The notes under the pieces: generated by a model
Told to the model about the DNA's origin: nothing
Seen by the model: only the letters and a program-made list of their open reading frames with translations
Database searches by the model: none
Program-made: the position numbers and the translations under genes
DNA from: Ariolimax columbianus
Taxonomy: Eukaryota > Mollusca > Gastropoda > Stylommatophora > Arionidae
Direction of reading: 5' to 3'
Assembly: GCA_036924085.1 (NCBI GenBank)
Contig: JAVGWX010000002.1
Span: 48,084,916-48,148,915, forward strand
Length of the DNA stretch: 64,000 bases
Shown: piece after piece, positions 12,023 through 23,819 of the stretch
How positions within the stretch are numbered: the first letter of the stretch is position 1
Layout of the letters: each line of letters begins with the position of its first letter

Positions 12023-12130
12023 TATAGCAGGGGTGGACGATCTACGCCATACGGGCCAGAATCGGCCAGCAAAGTAATTTTGACAGTCCCTGAGGTTTAT
12101 TGAAAATTACCATACGCTCTGGCCCCCGTA
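12023..12130 (+). mobile_element. Possible hAT-type terminus
   Basis: The string caggggtggacgatctac, followed by gggccagaatcggcc, resembles the CAGGGGTGG... ends with gcgggcc motifs common in hAT-family DNA transposons. No matching inverted end was found nearby, so at most this is a solo or truncated end. Confidence 0.35.
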
Positions 12131-12371
12131 CATGCACATTCTAAAAATATATTAATTAGTTCTTAAACAAAGCTGGCAAAAATGTAACGATTTCGTCAAA
12201 TACCTGATCGTGACAGTGGAACGTGCATTCTTAACCAACTCAAACATGTGAAGGTTACATCAATCCACATCTTGATAATAAGGAACTGAAGCTACCAGAT
12301 ATTATAATGTAGCTTTGTCTTTGGTATCGGTATGGGCAAGGGTGGGGGTGGTGGGGCGGGGTTCTGATTAT

Positions 12372-12955
12372 GTGTGAGCGTAAAGATTCGCCTGAGTATG
12401 GGACGTAATCTGAGTGTATGTGAATGCAGAGATCAACTGATCACGTGTGAGCGTACAGATTCGCCTGAGTATGTGACGTAATCTGATTGTATGTGACTGC
12501 AGAGATCAACTGATCACGTGTGAGCGTACATATTCGCCTGAGTATGTGAAGTAATCTGATTGTATGTGAATGCAGAGATCAACTGATCACGTGTGAGCGT
12601 ACAGATTCGCCTGAGTATGTGAAGTAATCTGATTGTATGTGAATGCAGAGATCAACTGATCACGTATGAGCGTACAGATTCGCCTGAGTATGTGAAGTAA
12701 TCTGATTGTATGTGAATGCAGAGATCAACTGATCACGTGTGAGCGTACAGATTCGCCTGAGTATGTGAAGTAATCTGATTGTATGTGAATGCGGAGATCA
12801 ACTGATCACGTGTGAGCGTACAGATTCGCCTGAGTATGTGACGTAATCTGATTGTATGTGAATGCAGAGATCAACTGATCACGTGTGAGCGTACATATTC
12901 GCCTGAGTATGTGAAGTAATATGATTGTATGTGAATGCAGAGATCAACTGAGTAC
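12372..12955. repeat. 73-bp minisatellite, about eight copies
   Basis: Highly similar 73-bp copies containing gagatcaactgatcacgtg and gtacagattcgcctgagtat. Degenerate partial units continue to about 13115. The unit holds the palindromic tgatca/cacgtg segment. Confidence 0.93.
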
Positions 12956-13119
12956 GTGATCACACATGAACACGTGTTCCAATTATAAGTGACGTGATCT
13001 AATTATATGTGAATACACAGATCGCCTGATTATACGTGAACCGATTGTATGTGAATGTACAGATCGCCTGATTGTAAGGGACCTGATTATATGTGAATGC
13101 ACAGGTCGACTGAGTACGT

Positions 13120-14362
13120 AATCGGATCTTGAGGACGAGTTTGTGATTGTGTGTTGAGGATGCAGAAGAAAGACGGCGAGCTAACTGGAGCCATTAAGTT
13201 GTGGCTAGAATATTTCTTGAGTTTGTGAAGTTTTGTTGTTGCAGAATTAGAAATAGAACCTGGGTTTGTGGGTAGTTACAGACGTTATATCAACAGCAAT
13301 TGCTTATATCTTATGTTGTAATTACACACACACACACACATATATATATATAATGATTATTTAGTTTAGAAGATTTTTGTTTTGTTTTGATATTGTGCAA
13401 TGATTATTCTTGTAATAAATGATAATGCTTTATTTCATGGTCAGGATAGTGTTTACTGTGTTTTACTGTGTGAAGGCGTATCGTGGTGTAGATATATGTT
13501 GTAACTATTAAGATAAAATAAACTACTCAACTTAAAATCCTTACGCTGCCACAAAGGGATAAAAACGCCATGATAAATTGCTAATTTTAAAAAGATTTTC
13601 GGAGGCCAGCAGAACACGAACACGATTGGTAGTCCCAATGATGCATTATCAGACTCTGTTGATCTGCCAGTTTGCGATTTTAATTGACATGACGCAGCGA
13701 TTTAATTATTTTAATCTTATGTTTGAGATACACGCATAGGTTGTACAAGAACGTTAGGCGCATGTCATTGCTTTCAAGAATAAACTCAGATTGTGGGAAA
13801 GTAACCGGCGTTAAGAAAATACTAGTTTATTTATAAGACTTGCTGAGCAGACGACATCTCTTGTTAACTTCTTCATCTGTGCAACGATGTTAATAATAAT
13901 CACAGTCAGTTCGTGGAGCTTTTCAAGACATTACAACAAAGTTAAGGTGTTTCTCAAAACCTTTTGATGTCATCGTCAATGCTGCTTAGATGCACATGCA
14001 CATTATCGACTTGCAAAGGATATATATTCTAAAATCATATTAGGGAGAGTCGATAATACTGGAGTTCTATACATTTGATGATCCACGTGAAGAATATTCG
14101 ATGGTCATATCAAATGTCCATCAAAATAATCTCACTGCTTGGTAGACTTGGGTCTGAAACAATTTTTTTCACCAAATGAGGTAGACTAAATCCGAAACAA
14201 AAAGTATTTGTATATATATTTGTCCGAAGACGTCATAACTCGCGAACGGAAAGACATACCGAGCTGAAATCTTCACTGCGCGTTTTATGACCGATTTGAA
14301 GATTTGAGTCCAACATATTTCAAGTTTCTATGCTGTTTCCTATACGAGCTATGGGTATATTC

Positions 14363-14396
<34 letters not shown>

Positions 14397-14478
14397 TTTT
14401 TTAAAAACAAAGATCTTGTCATGCCGTGCAGCGCATAGGAAATATGTTGTTAGGCCCATATTATTTTGTAACCAACGG
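13120..14478. other. No gene seen
   Basis: AT-rich unique sequence with (CA)n(TA)n at 13325-13352 and (TA)n(CA)n at 14362-14397. Confidence 0.5.
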
Positions 14479-14479
14479 C

Positions 14480-14637
14480 ACATAATGAATGTCAATATCA
14501 CGCCGGCCGCCTTTACTTCCCAAATTTTTCTGGTACTCAATTGCTGTGGGTGGGTCAACAACAGGGGTCGGTTTGTGATCAGAACAAAATTCAGTGCACT
14601 AACCACTGCACTACCGCGCCCCCCCCCCCCTAAAGAT
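14480..14637 (-). mobile_element. SINE family B, minus-strand copy
   Basis: On the minus strand the head reads ggcgcggtagtgcagtgg (A box tagtgcagtgg at 14603-14613), and further in gagtacc and gggaagtaaaggcggc. This order matches the head and body of the copy at 18779 (accggtgcag, gggaagtaaaagcggc). A C12 run at 14619-14630 abuts the head. The B box is degenerate. Confidence 0.65.
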
Positions 14638-14639
14638 AT

Positions 14640-15310
14640 GTATTGCGTACCAGTAAATTAACAAAATGGTGACCTGATCAACCAATTTGCTTGTCCAAAT
14701 TGAGCATGCAAGAGATACCACGTGATCTTTATATTTGTCAACGTCAGTCTCCGGGAAGCTAATTCCAAGTAAGGAAACGATCAACCTTAACATGGGAGTT
14801 GTTTCTTCAAGACACAATTTTAATTTGAAGTATTGGAAACGTATTACGGGTTAAGAAATGAGTGGTTCGAATCACGAGTTATTGGAATATGATTATGTAT
14901 ATTACCGGCAAATACTGACACAATGATGAGAGAAGCGGGTGCTTGCACGGTTTCGATGCCTTCCTGTTGACAAGGAGGACAACGGATCGAATCCCCTGAC
15001 ACGATGAAATGACCGTCTGAACTGCCACCATTAAATGACACCACAACCAATTATGACAACATCAAATTTCAAAAATGTTAAATTTCCTTCTAGTTATTGT
15101 ATCAAAATGCTTGACTTCATTTGGATTTACTACGGAATTGTGGGAAATAATATGTCATTTCCCTGGCGACTAGTGTGTGAGAAATTGGTGGTTAGAGTGT
15201 GGTAGAGGTTGTCGGGTTAAACGGGGAAGAAGTGGACGTAACGGCGTAATTGAGACTACAACCTTGAAAGAAGCAGGTAACAGGGAAAATGAAGTCATTC
15301 CAAAAGTTTT
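14640..15310. other. No gene; weak tRNA-like segment
   Basis: A B-box-like ggatcgaatcc occurs near 14984-14994 with a poor A-box candidate upstream, possibly a SINE head relic. Otherwise nothing recognised. Confidence 0.35.
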
Positions 15311-15435
15311 GCTAATTCTAACCGATCTGAACATTATATTCCGCTAATTCCAACTATTTGAACATTATATTCCGCTAATTCAAACTGATCTGAATATTAT
15401 ACTCCACTAATTCAAACTGATCTGAACATTATATT
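15311..15435. repeat. About 32-bp tandem repeat, four copies
   Basis: Copies contain ctaattc, aactgatctgaa and cattatattccg with small length differences. Confidence 0.85.
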
Positions 15436-15589
15436 ATTTCCCAAGCGAAGTCGGGTACTTCAGCTAGTATTTCATACACAATCAATTGGTAAAATTTGGG
15501 AAAGAGAAGAATACCAGCAGACTACGGGTGAAAAACTATTAAGCCAAGTTGCCAAAGAATATAGATTTGTTATTTTTTTTATTATTCGT

Positions 15590-15850
15590 GTTTGCCTCAC
15601 TAGTTTCTACTGGCGGAGGCGCGCCTATTCCACCCCAGACCGATGTCTTGGGCGATATTAAGACGCATAAACCAGTGATTGGATGAATGTGTGCGTCTGT
15701 ATGTACCTATGCTAGGTTTGTGCGCTCTCAGAAGCCAGCCCAACCAAAGGGCAATGGAAGAGCTTAACCCTGAAGGCATGTGTGAAAGTTGTGCAAGAGT
15801 GTGATTGTTGGACAGTCAAATGAAACAGTCAGTTCAGATAAGGGACCGTC
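15590..15850. repeat. Dispersed repeat F, copy 1
   Basis: About 250 bp closely similar to 42797-43050: gtttgcctcactagtttctactggcggaggcgcgcc-type start, then gacgcataaaccagtg and gtacctatgctaggtttgtg. A T-rich tract precedes both copies, which would be an A-rich tail if the element lies on the minus strand. Confidence 0.75.
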
Positions 15851-17040
15851 TCCACATTTAAGGTCGGCTGCAATAGATCTCAAGCATACTACGCGTATTT
15901 ATCTTGATGTGGTGGTACAATCAAACATATTCTTTCAAATCCATCTCTTGATGTTTTCCGACCACTTATAAATGTGCCCCTTGGCCGGTCTTGCCCTCTA
16001 GTATGTTCTTCACCAACATTGTATGTCTTGCCCTCTAGTATGTTCTTCACCAACATTGTATGTCTTGCCCTCTAGTATGTTCTTCACCAACATTGTATGT
16101 CTTGCCCTCTAGTATGTTCTTCACCAACATTGTATGTCTTGCCCTCTAGTATGTTCTTCACCAACATTGTATGTCTTGCCCTCTAGTATGTTCTTCATCA
16201 ACATTGTATGTCTTGCCCTCTAGTATGTTCTTCATCAACATTGTATGTCTTGCCCTCTAGTATGTTCTTCACCAACTTTGTATGTCTTGCCCTCTAGTAT
16301 GTTCTTCACCAACATTGTATGTCTTGCCCTCTAGTATGTTCTTCATCAACATTGTATGTCTTGCCCTCTAGTATGTTCTTCACCAACATTGTATGTCTTG
16401 CCCTCTAGTATGTTCTTCACCAACTTTGTATGTCTTGCCCTCTAGTATGTTCTTCATCAACATTGTATGTCTTGCCCTCTAGTATGTTCTTCACCAACAT
16501 TGTATGTTGTGGTATGTGTTCAAAATATCGAAACTGTCTTGCCCTGAATAATGACAGCAGTTCCCTCCACATCTCAATGTTTTCAATGCTTCTGCATTTG
16601 TTTTTGTTTTTTTACCTGAGATATGACCCAGTCTTCCATAAACTCACATCTTGAATTCATGTATTACATGTCCCACCTCCTTTCTCAACGTACATGTCTC
16701 TGAGCCCATAGAGTAGTGACGAGTATACACAGCACTTTACTATTCTCATTGTCAAATTATGATTTATCTGCCTGTGTACTAGTATATGATTACTGTTTTG
16801 ACAAACCTATCCTCTTTTTAATGCCTTGTTCTCAGCCACTCTTTCGTTATTAATGTCCCAGGTATGATAGATCCACACATGTTCCAGTACGCAAACATGT
16901 ATTCTTCTTTGCATATGTGATGTTCTATGTGGTTTTCCTTGAATAATAGTTTGTGTTTTCTTAAAGTTTATGTTCAATTCATAATCTTGACTATAATCTT
17001 TTATTCTTGACACTATCCTTGTAAATCTTCATTTTCTGCC
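15850..17040 (-). mobile_element. Decayed LINE RT C-terminus interrupted by a minisatellite
   Basis: Reading the minus strand from 17040, translation gives SRIKDYSQDYELNINFKKTQ (typical RT segment after the catalytic box), then a SLLYGL-like thumb motif, IENIEMWRELL, RARQFRYFEHI and LVKNILEGK. A 37-bp array then intervenes (15987-16507). Left of it the expected continuation resumes with a GRP-like stretch and WSENIKRWI. Many stops and frameshifts make it a pseudogene. The motif order resembles RTE-like elements, but the clade call is uncertain. Confidence 0.62.
15987..16507. repeat. 37-bp minisatellite inside a LINE, 14 copies
   Basis: Nearly identical copies of a 37-bp unit containing tcttgccctctagtatgttc. 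On the minus strand the first unit encodes the LVKNILEGK segment of the flanking LINE, so the array looks like an internal amplification of LINE sequence. Confidence 0.93.
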
Positions 17041-17155
17041 AAAAAAACGGAGTCATCTCCGTCTAAAGTTGTTTATTATCTGCAACAACGAACAAATGAA
17101 AAAGTTATTATCAGCACTTTGGAAAATACTGAACTTATTCATACTGGAGAGATTA

Positions 17156-17346
17156 AAAGACGCTGTAGACCACATACTTATTAAAAGACACTGTAGACCA
17201 CATACTTATTAAAAGACGCTGTAGACCACATATTTATTAAAAGACACTGTAGACCACATACTTATTAAAAGACACTGTAGACCACATACTTATTAAAAGA
17301 CACTGTAGACCACATACTTATTAAAAGACACTGTAGACCACATACT
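17156..17346. repeat. 28-bp minisatellite, about seven copies
   Basis: Repeats of actgtagaccacatactt plus attaaaagac, almost identical. Confidence 0.93.
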
Positions 17347-17349
17347 GAG

Positions 17350-18255
17350 AGGAAAAACAGGCAAATAGCTGCACTGAGAATAATAGTTGAATAAAGTGGA
17401 ATATAACTCGCCACTTGATGTCCGATTCGTGGACTACGGAAGCGCATTTTATCGTTCAGAGATAAAGCCATTTTGGAAGTTGCAGAGGCACTATGGAGTT
17501 GGCTTGAAGTTCACTAACATAATTAAGTAAACTTATTATGATATTAATAATGGTTCCCCATCGCAAGCGAAGATAACAGCATGAGACTTTAGCTGTAAGA
17601 TGTGTTCTCATATTACTGAAGAGATCAATCCTGACACGGCATACCATACCACATTAGAGGCACACGTGTGAGGGGTAGGCTATTGAAACGTATTGCGTTC
17701 TGTTCTTTTGGTCAGCACGCATTCTATGAGCCTCGGCTATGAAGATGCGATCTGTGATCTAAGCAACGTGTGTGCTGCTAGCGTGCCAAGTGGAACGGTT
17801 CTATGCAAGCAACTTCCTGGAGGTGACATGAATATTGAATCTTTTCAGAGACACTTTCGTCAGGTTCAACACAATCTGTTTGCAGGTGCTCGTCTATTTG
17901 AACGATGACTTGGTCTTGGTCAGCATGATTCTCATGAACCTCTACCCACTTCTGGACAGTCACATGGCAATAATAAAATTGCATTCAAGTGAGTGTGCTT
18001 GGCTTGCAATTTGTATCTGTGTGCCTTGCTGATCCTATCTGATGGAATCCACGTGTCGTATAATAATTGGAAGCAGATAATCAAGTCACGTCACACCACG
18101 AACCATGGCTTATTCTATGTTCTGTGGATATAACGTTATTAATTGATAGATCTAATATATTCACTGATTTATCGTATACAGCTCAGCGTGAATGATTACC
18201 AATTGATGCAATTTCAAAATAAAAGACAGTACATTTGCTCCAACAGAGAATGTTA
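17350..18255. other. No gene seen
   Basis: Short open frames on both strands, none recognised. No repeat noted. Confidence 0.45.
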
Positions 18256-18261
18256 GATATG

Positions 18262-18263
18262 AG

Positions 18264-18306
<43 letters not shown>

Positions 18307-18350
18307 GAGATGGAGAAAGAGAGAGAGAGGAGAGTGAGAGAGAGAAAGTA
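18262..18350. repeat. (GA)n microsatellite
   Basis: Interrupted GA tract; overlapping Ser/Leu-rich frames on the minus strand are artefacts. Confidence 0.93.
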
Positions 18351-18651
18351 TAGTGAAAGGGTGTTGGGGAGGGGGTAGTAAAATCCAAACAAATTCCATG
18401 GTCAACAATGGCACACCTCTTGGAGCTCCGACGTCACAACTGCACGTCCTGTCCTGAAACCACTTTAACTGAATGTTTCTTCTCTGTCTGTATCTACCTT
18501 CCTTTCTAACAATCTGTCTCGGCGCCATATGGTTTTGAAGTCCCCATTCCGAGAACGTGTACAATGAATGCATTATCATTTTCATTTACCTGGCCCACGC
18601 TAGAAGGCGGAGCATAGAGCCAACTCTATTTAGATTACACTAATCAGCTCT

Positions 18652-18706
18652 CACTAACAATTACTGTCATATACTGTTATGTAATATCAATTACTGTCAA
18701 ATACTG

Positions 18707-18740
<34 letters not shown>

Positions 18741-19212
18741 TGTTATGTAATATAAATTAATGTCATGTACTAGCAATTAGGGAGCCGCGTAGCGCAGTGG
18801 TTAGCGCGCTGGCTTCGAGTGGTCCTGGGTTCATTCCCCAGTTGAGGCGGTAATGTTTTTTTCAGACCGCAATGGCTCCCGGGTCGACCCAGCCTTAAAT
18901 GGGTACCGGTGCAGTCCGGGAAGTAAAAGCGGCGAGGGAGAGGAGATGGCTACCGCCCTCATATAGCCGAGCCTTTGAAATGTGAGATCGCTAACACCTC
19001 GCACACCTACGGCAGTAATGCTATGGGATACTTTACTTTACTTTTACTATCATTTACAATTACCATCATATACTGTTATGTAAATATATACTGACCTATA
19101 TATTTACTGTCATGTTTTAGCAATTACCGTCAAATGTGTTATGTAAAATCAATTACTGTTATATACTGTCAAATATACTGTCATGTATTAGCAATTACCG
19201 TCATATACTGGA
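18652..19212. repeat. Degenerate caattactgtcatatactg array split by a SINE
   Basis: Irregular copies of caattactgtcatatactg with gttatgtaatat occur at 18652-18778 and again at 19048-19212. The SINE at 18779-19046 lies between them. The left part also holds a (TA)n tract. Confidence 0.75.
18779..19046 (+). mobile_element. SINE family B with a good tRNA-like promoter
   Basis: A perfect A-box match, tagcgcagtgg (18790-18800), and a B box ggttcattccc (18828-18838) sit at tRNA-like spacing. The body contains gggtaccggtgcagtccggg and gggaagtaaaagcggc and ends with gggatactttactttacttt. Relatives are at 14480-14637 (-) and 40798-41000 (+). The first bases do not pair with a plausible acceptor stem, so this is a SINE rather than a tRNA gene. 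Confidence 0.82.
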
Positions 19213-19214
19213 TG

Positions 19215-19556
19215 CATTGTTGTTTGAAGCTTTTTATACTTCGTCAATTAACGTTTCTTTAATAGCGGGTTACAGTGGCTCTTCTTGCATCCAGAAGCGT
19301 ACTTAAGAAGGTGGGCCTGGATTCTCCTGGCTGTAATGTAATGTGATGCTTCCTGGTAAGAGCATCACTATGAGAGATCGTATTGCACATCCCCACCAAG
19401 TTTACAAGACTGTTGTGACACATCCTGTTCCCAACAGAGCGAGGTAGACGAAAAGTGGAATCTGGATCAGCATGTTTTAGCGGACCCTGATGCTAGTCTG
19501 GACTCCTGTCGTGGTGTCCGTCAAATAAACACCAAATGTTAATGACAATAGACAAA
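19215..19556. other. No gene seen
   Basis: Unique sequence with no recognisable feature. Confidence 0.4.
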
Positions 19557-19837
19557 GCAATACCTTTTTTTTTTTTTTTTTTTTTTTTTTTGCGTTTAAC
19601 TAAATTCTCAATTCCCCAATGCGGTGTCCGTTGCACCACGATTTTTATTTTGCGTCTGTCGGCCCAGTGCATCCGACTTCGGCAATGCATTTTATGTAAG
19701 GGTCTGCTTCATTTTGCATTTTGTTAGGGCTTGCTTCCCCGGGGTAACGGCCGTACTGTGATGGAGATCGAACCCAGCACCTTCGAGTTGTGAGCCGTGT
19801 CACTTAACCACTAGCCCACGCAGTTCCAACGCAATAC
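19557..19837 (-). mobile_element. SINE family C with poly(A) tail and short TSD
   Basis: On the minus strand: head tgcgtgggctagtggttaag (A-box region), B-box-like ggttcgatcc, the family C body (ccccggggaagc; gggccgacagacgcaaaata; ggtgcaacggacaccgc), then about 27 A (the T run at 19565-19591). A 7-bp direct repeat gcaatac flanks it at 19557-19563 and 19831-19837. The long pure tail suggests relatively recent insertion, tempered by body substitutions. Confidence 0.83.
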
Positions 19838-20029
19838 ACTGTTTGACATGGGAAATACAAGAAACAATGTACAGGATGACACGGAGTGAAGATCTGTGCC
19901 AATGATGGCTTAAACAAGAACTGTCTTATCCACAAGCACCTGGGCGGACTGTGTGGGACCATGGTTACCGGTGCACCTCCTCTTCTGGTATCTCAGTCGT
20001 TCGCACCTGTTGTATGCCTGACTGTTCTC

Positions 20030-20425
20030 CCCCCGACTGATGACTTTGGCTTGGCTTGGCTTCGTTCGTTCTCAATCTCCCGCTACCAAACCCTAAATGG
20101 GCTTAAGTAGCAGAATGTAGACCAGAGAACGGAATGCGTTGTGTTGTAGTTTGCAGCTTGACTGCGATATTTGCACCTTTCGGTCCAACACATCCGACTT
20201 CAGCAAGCATTTTTTGAGTACCGGGTTAGCATTCCCTCTTCGATCCCTTCTCCTTAGCCAGTCTGCCCTGCTGCAGCCTGTTATCCAGGATCACCGTGTG
20301 GAGGTGTAGAAGGGTATTGGCAGCTCTGTTTCACTGGCCCTGACGCTAGCAGTCAGCTATGGGTCGCTGACCGCTGCAGCTCATGCGCTGCTCAGCATCT
20401 TGATCCCACTGATGACTTTGACTTT
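20030..20425 (+). repeat. Dispersed repeat D, longest copy
   Basis: Shares cccgctaccaaaccct, agtagcagaatgtag, tttgcacctttcggtcc and later gggtcgctgac blocks with 62425-62585 (-) and, for its right half, 28755-29025 (+). Non-coding; probably a SINE or a LINE 3' region. Confidence 0.65.
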
Positions 20426-20429
20426 GTCT

Positions 20430-20928
20430 TAACCCAGTTTGCTGTCCAATCTTACCTCCAGATGGTGTTAAAGCCCGACTTTTGACAAGATTATTGGGTA
20501 TACCATGATATAACAACGTGTAGGTGAGGTATATAGGGGCAGCAAAGGCTTTGAAACATGAGCATTTCATTCTGCATCACTACCCCATTTGTATCTCACA
20601 AAACTACTCGGGGGTGTCACAAAACTCTTAGTTACACCAGCTTATATTTAGAAAACTGAACTTCACCTCTATTCATTAAATACAAAAACAAGTGACGAAC
20701 GTCAAGAACAAACATAAGAATTGCACAAACTGTCGTGAAATATATAATAATATTGATCAAATAATTGGCCATGTCTACCATTGTTGAATCTCCCAAACAA
20801 ATCTCCAACTGGTGCAGCTCAGGAAAGACAATATCATTAGAAGAGTATTTCATGAATATCAGTTTTATTTTGAATATCAATATTTATTGTCTCTGGGATT
20901 TTCAGTTTTATTTGTGTCTGTTTATGTT
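20430..20928. other. No gene seen
   Basis: AT-rich; nothing recognised. Confidence 0.4.
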
Positions 20929-20929
20929 A

Positions 20930-21893
20930 TTTAGGCGTCTCAGCTTTCTTTGTGTAAGTCTATGTCATTTAGACGTCTCAGCTTTCTTTGTGTAAGTCTA
21001 TATCATTTAGGTGTGTGGGTTTACTTTATGCTTATTTCTGCCATTTCGGCGTCTCAATTTTAAGTGTGATTAATTTTCTATTATTTGGGTTTCACGGTTT
21101 TCTTTGTCTTTATATCTCTGTCATTTAGGTCATCCAGTTGTCTTGGTGTTTGTATCTATCATGTAGGTTATCCAGTTTTCTTTGTGTTTATCTCTGTCAT
21201 TTAGGTCATCCAGTTGTCTTGGTGTTTGTATCTATCATGTAGGTTATCCAGTTTATTTGTGTTTATCTCTGTCATTTAGGTCATCCAGTTGTCTTGGTGT
21301 TTGTCTCTATCATGTAGGTTATCCAGTTTTCTTTGTGTTTATCTCTGTCATTTAGGTCATCCAGTTGTCTTGGTGTTTGTCTCTATCATGTAGGTTATCC
21401 AGTTTTCTTTGTGTTTATCTCTGTCATTTAGGTCATCCAGTTGTCTTGGTGTTTGTCTCTATCATGTAGGTTATCCAGTTTTCTTTGTGTTTATCTCTGT
21501 CATTTAGGTCATCCAGTTGTCTTGGTGTTTGTCTCTATCATGTAGGTTATCCAGTTTTCTTTGTGTCTATCTCTGTCATTTAGGACATCCAGTTGTCTTG
21601 GTGTTTGTCTCTGTCATTTAGTTATCTAGTTGTCTTTGTATTTGTCTCTGTCATTTAGGTTATCTAGTTTTCTTTGTGTTTATCTCTGTCATTTAGGTCA
21701 GCCAGTTGTCTTGGCGTTTGTCTCTGTCATTTAGTTATCTAGTTGTCTTTGTGTTTGTCTCTGTCATTTAGGTTATCCAGTTTTGTTTGTGTTTGTCTCT
21801 GTCATTTAGATTATCCAGTTGTCTTTGTGTTTGTCTCTGTCATTTAGATTATCCAGTTGTCTTTGTGTTTGTCTCTGTCATTTATGTGTCTCA
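20930..21893. repeat. 38-bp minisatellite with 76-bp higher-order unit
   Basis: The basic unit is about 38 bp (tctgtcatttaggtcatcca...). Two alternating variants, one with ttggtgtttg and atcatgtagg, the other with tttgtgttta and gtcatttagg, make a regular 76-bp higher-order repeat from about 21110 to 21590, with degenerate units on both sides. Confidence 0.9.
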
Positions 21894-21974
21894 TTTTTGT
21901 TTGAGCACTTGTTCTATTTGGCTGCCACAGTATTTCTTGTGTACATCTGCTTTCTTTGTAGGTGTCAATTTTGC

Positions 21975-22390
21975 TTTTGTGTGCTAGAGTTTACTTTGTT
22001 TGCCAGAGTTTACTTCGTGTGACAGAGCTTACTTAGTGTGACAGACCTTACTTCGTGTGACAGAGCTTACTTTGTGTGTCAGAGTTTACTTTGTATTACA
22101 GAGTTCTTTCTGTGTGTCAGAGTTTACTTTGTATGACAGAGTTTACTTTGTGTGACAGAGTTTACTTTGTGTGTCAGAGTTTACTTTGTGTGTCAGAGTT
22201 TACTTTGCATGACAGAGTCTACTTTGTGTGTCAGAGTTTACTTTTGTATGACAGAGTTTACTGTGTGTACCAGAGTTTACTGTGTGTACCAGAGTTTACT
22301 TTGTGTACATGAGTTTACTTTTTGTGCCAGAGTAATCTTTGTGGGCCAGAGTTTTCTATGTGTGCCAGAGTTTACTTTGTGTCACAGCTT
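21975..22390. repeat. 19-bp minisatellite
   Basis: About 20 copies of tactttgtgtgacagagtt and variants. Cys/Val/Tyr-rich open frames on + are by-products. Confidence 0.93.
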
Positions 22391-22454
22391 AATTTTATAG
22401 GGGAAAAAAAAAATCAAAGCTGCAGTTGTGCTAAACGTGAAAAGTAGATAAAAA

Positions 22455-23325
22455 CACATTTAGGTAATGGCTCTATGCTCACACCAGGACAAAAACACAT
22501 ATAGGTAATGGCTCTGTGCCCACACCAGGACAAAAACACATATAGGTAATGGCTCTGTGCCCACACCAGGACAAAAACACATATAGGTAATGGCTATGTG
22601 CCCACACCAGGACAAAAACACATATAGGTAATGGCTCTGTGCCCACACCAGGACAAAAACACATATAGGTAATGGCTCTGTGCCCACACCAGGACAAAAA
22701 CACATATAGGTAATGGCTCTATGCCCACACCAGGACAAAAACACATATAGGTAATGGCTCTATGCTCACACCAGGATAAAAACACATATAGGTAATCGCT
22801 CTATGTCCACACCAGGACAAAAACACATATAGGTAATGGCTCTATGCCCACACCAGGACAAAAACACATATAGGTATTGGCTCTGAGCCCACACCAGGAC
22901 AAAAACCCATATAGGTAATGGCTCTGTGCCCACACCAGGCAAAAACACATATAGGTAATGGCTCTATGCCCACACTAGGACAAAAACACATATAGGTAAT
23001 GGCTCTATGCCCACACCAGGACAAAAACACATATAGGTAATGGCTCTATGCCCACACCAGGACAAAAACACATATAGGTAATGGCTCTATGCTCACACCA
23101 GGACAAAAACACATATAGGTAATGGCTCTATGCCCACACAGGACAAAAACACATATAGGTAATGGCCCTGTGCCCACACCAGGACAAAAACACATATAGG
23201 TAATGGCTCTATGCCGACACCAGGACAAAAACACATATAGGTAATGGCTCTGTGCCTACACCAGGACAAAAACACATATAGGTAATGGCTCTATGCCCAC
23301 ACCAGCACAAAAACACATATAGGTA
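22455..23325. repeat. 41-bp minisatellite, about 21 copies
   Basis: Nearly identical copies containing aggtaatggctctatgccca and ccaggacaaaaacacatat. The minus strand is open in several frames because the unit has no stop, giving artefactual Met-Cys-Phe-Cys-type frames. Confidence 0.95.
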
Positions 23326-23450
23326 GTATCTGAGTGACCACACGAGAAGAAACAAAACGATATTTCCTTTCTGGCAACAACACTTTAGCCAATGACAAAG
23401 AACGAACGAAAACAACTTGCAAGTCACATCAAAGCCCAGACCATGATGTA

Positions 23451-23512
23451 AAATGAGCGATCCTTCTTCGTACGCTCTTCTTCTTCTTCTTCGTACGCTA
23501 AATGAGCGGTCC
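23451..23512 (-). mobile_element. 36-bp LINE-tail insertion with near-perfect TSD
   Basis: A 36-bp insert (23464-23499) of gcgtacg plus (GAA)n units is flanked by aaatgagcgatcc (23451-23463) and aaatgagcggtcc (23500-23512), a 12 of 13 match. The insert repeats the terminal motif (GCGTACGAAG) of the LINE at 4127-5172. It may be an extremely 5'-truncated insertion of that family. Confidence 0.6.
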
Positions 23513-23819
23513 AAGTTAGCATGTACACCTGGAAGTAATATCTAGGAACGTGTGAGCCACTGTATGCTAGTTATGAAATAGTTATGAACGTAGAAAACAT
23601 GCATGACGCGGGAGAAAAACAAGGGAATAAAGAAGTGAAGCATGATTGCCACTTTCAACCGCTCATTTTACGTTTTTTTTGGTTGTTTTTTTTCTTTTTT
23701 GAATGCGATGCTTTAATTGTGTTTGTTCGTTCTTTGTCTCCGGCGGAGGCAATGGGACCTTAATGTGAATTTTTTTTAAAGATTTTGTCAGATGCGTTTT
23801 TATTGACAGTTTACTTTTT

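Noticed and set aside
12372..12955. CRISPR-like array (regular repeats)
   Set aside because: Repeats are head to tail with no unique spacers, the context is eukaryotic and no cas genes are present. The same applies to the other arrays.
18779..18850. Functional tRNA gene
   Set aside because: A and B boxes are good but the ends cannot form an acceptor stem, and a shared non-tRNA body follows, so it is a SINE.
22460..23514. Cys-rich repeated minus frames, possible metal-binding or secreted peptides
   Set aside because: These are translations of a 41-bp minisatellite in several frames with no signal of selection on any one of them.
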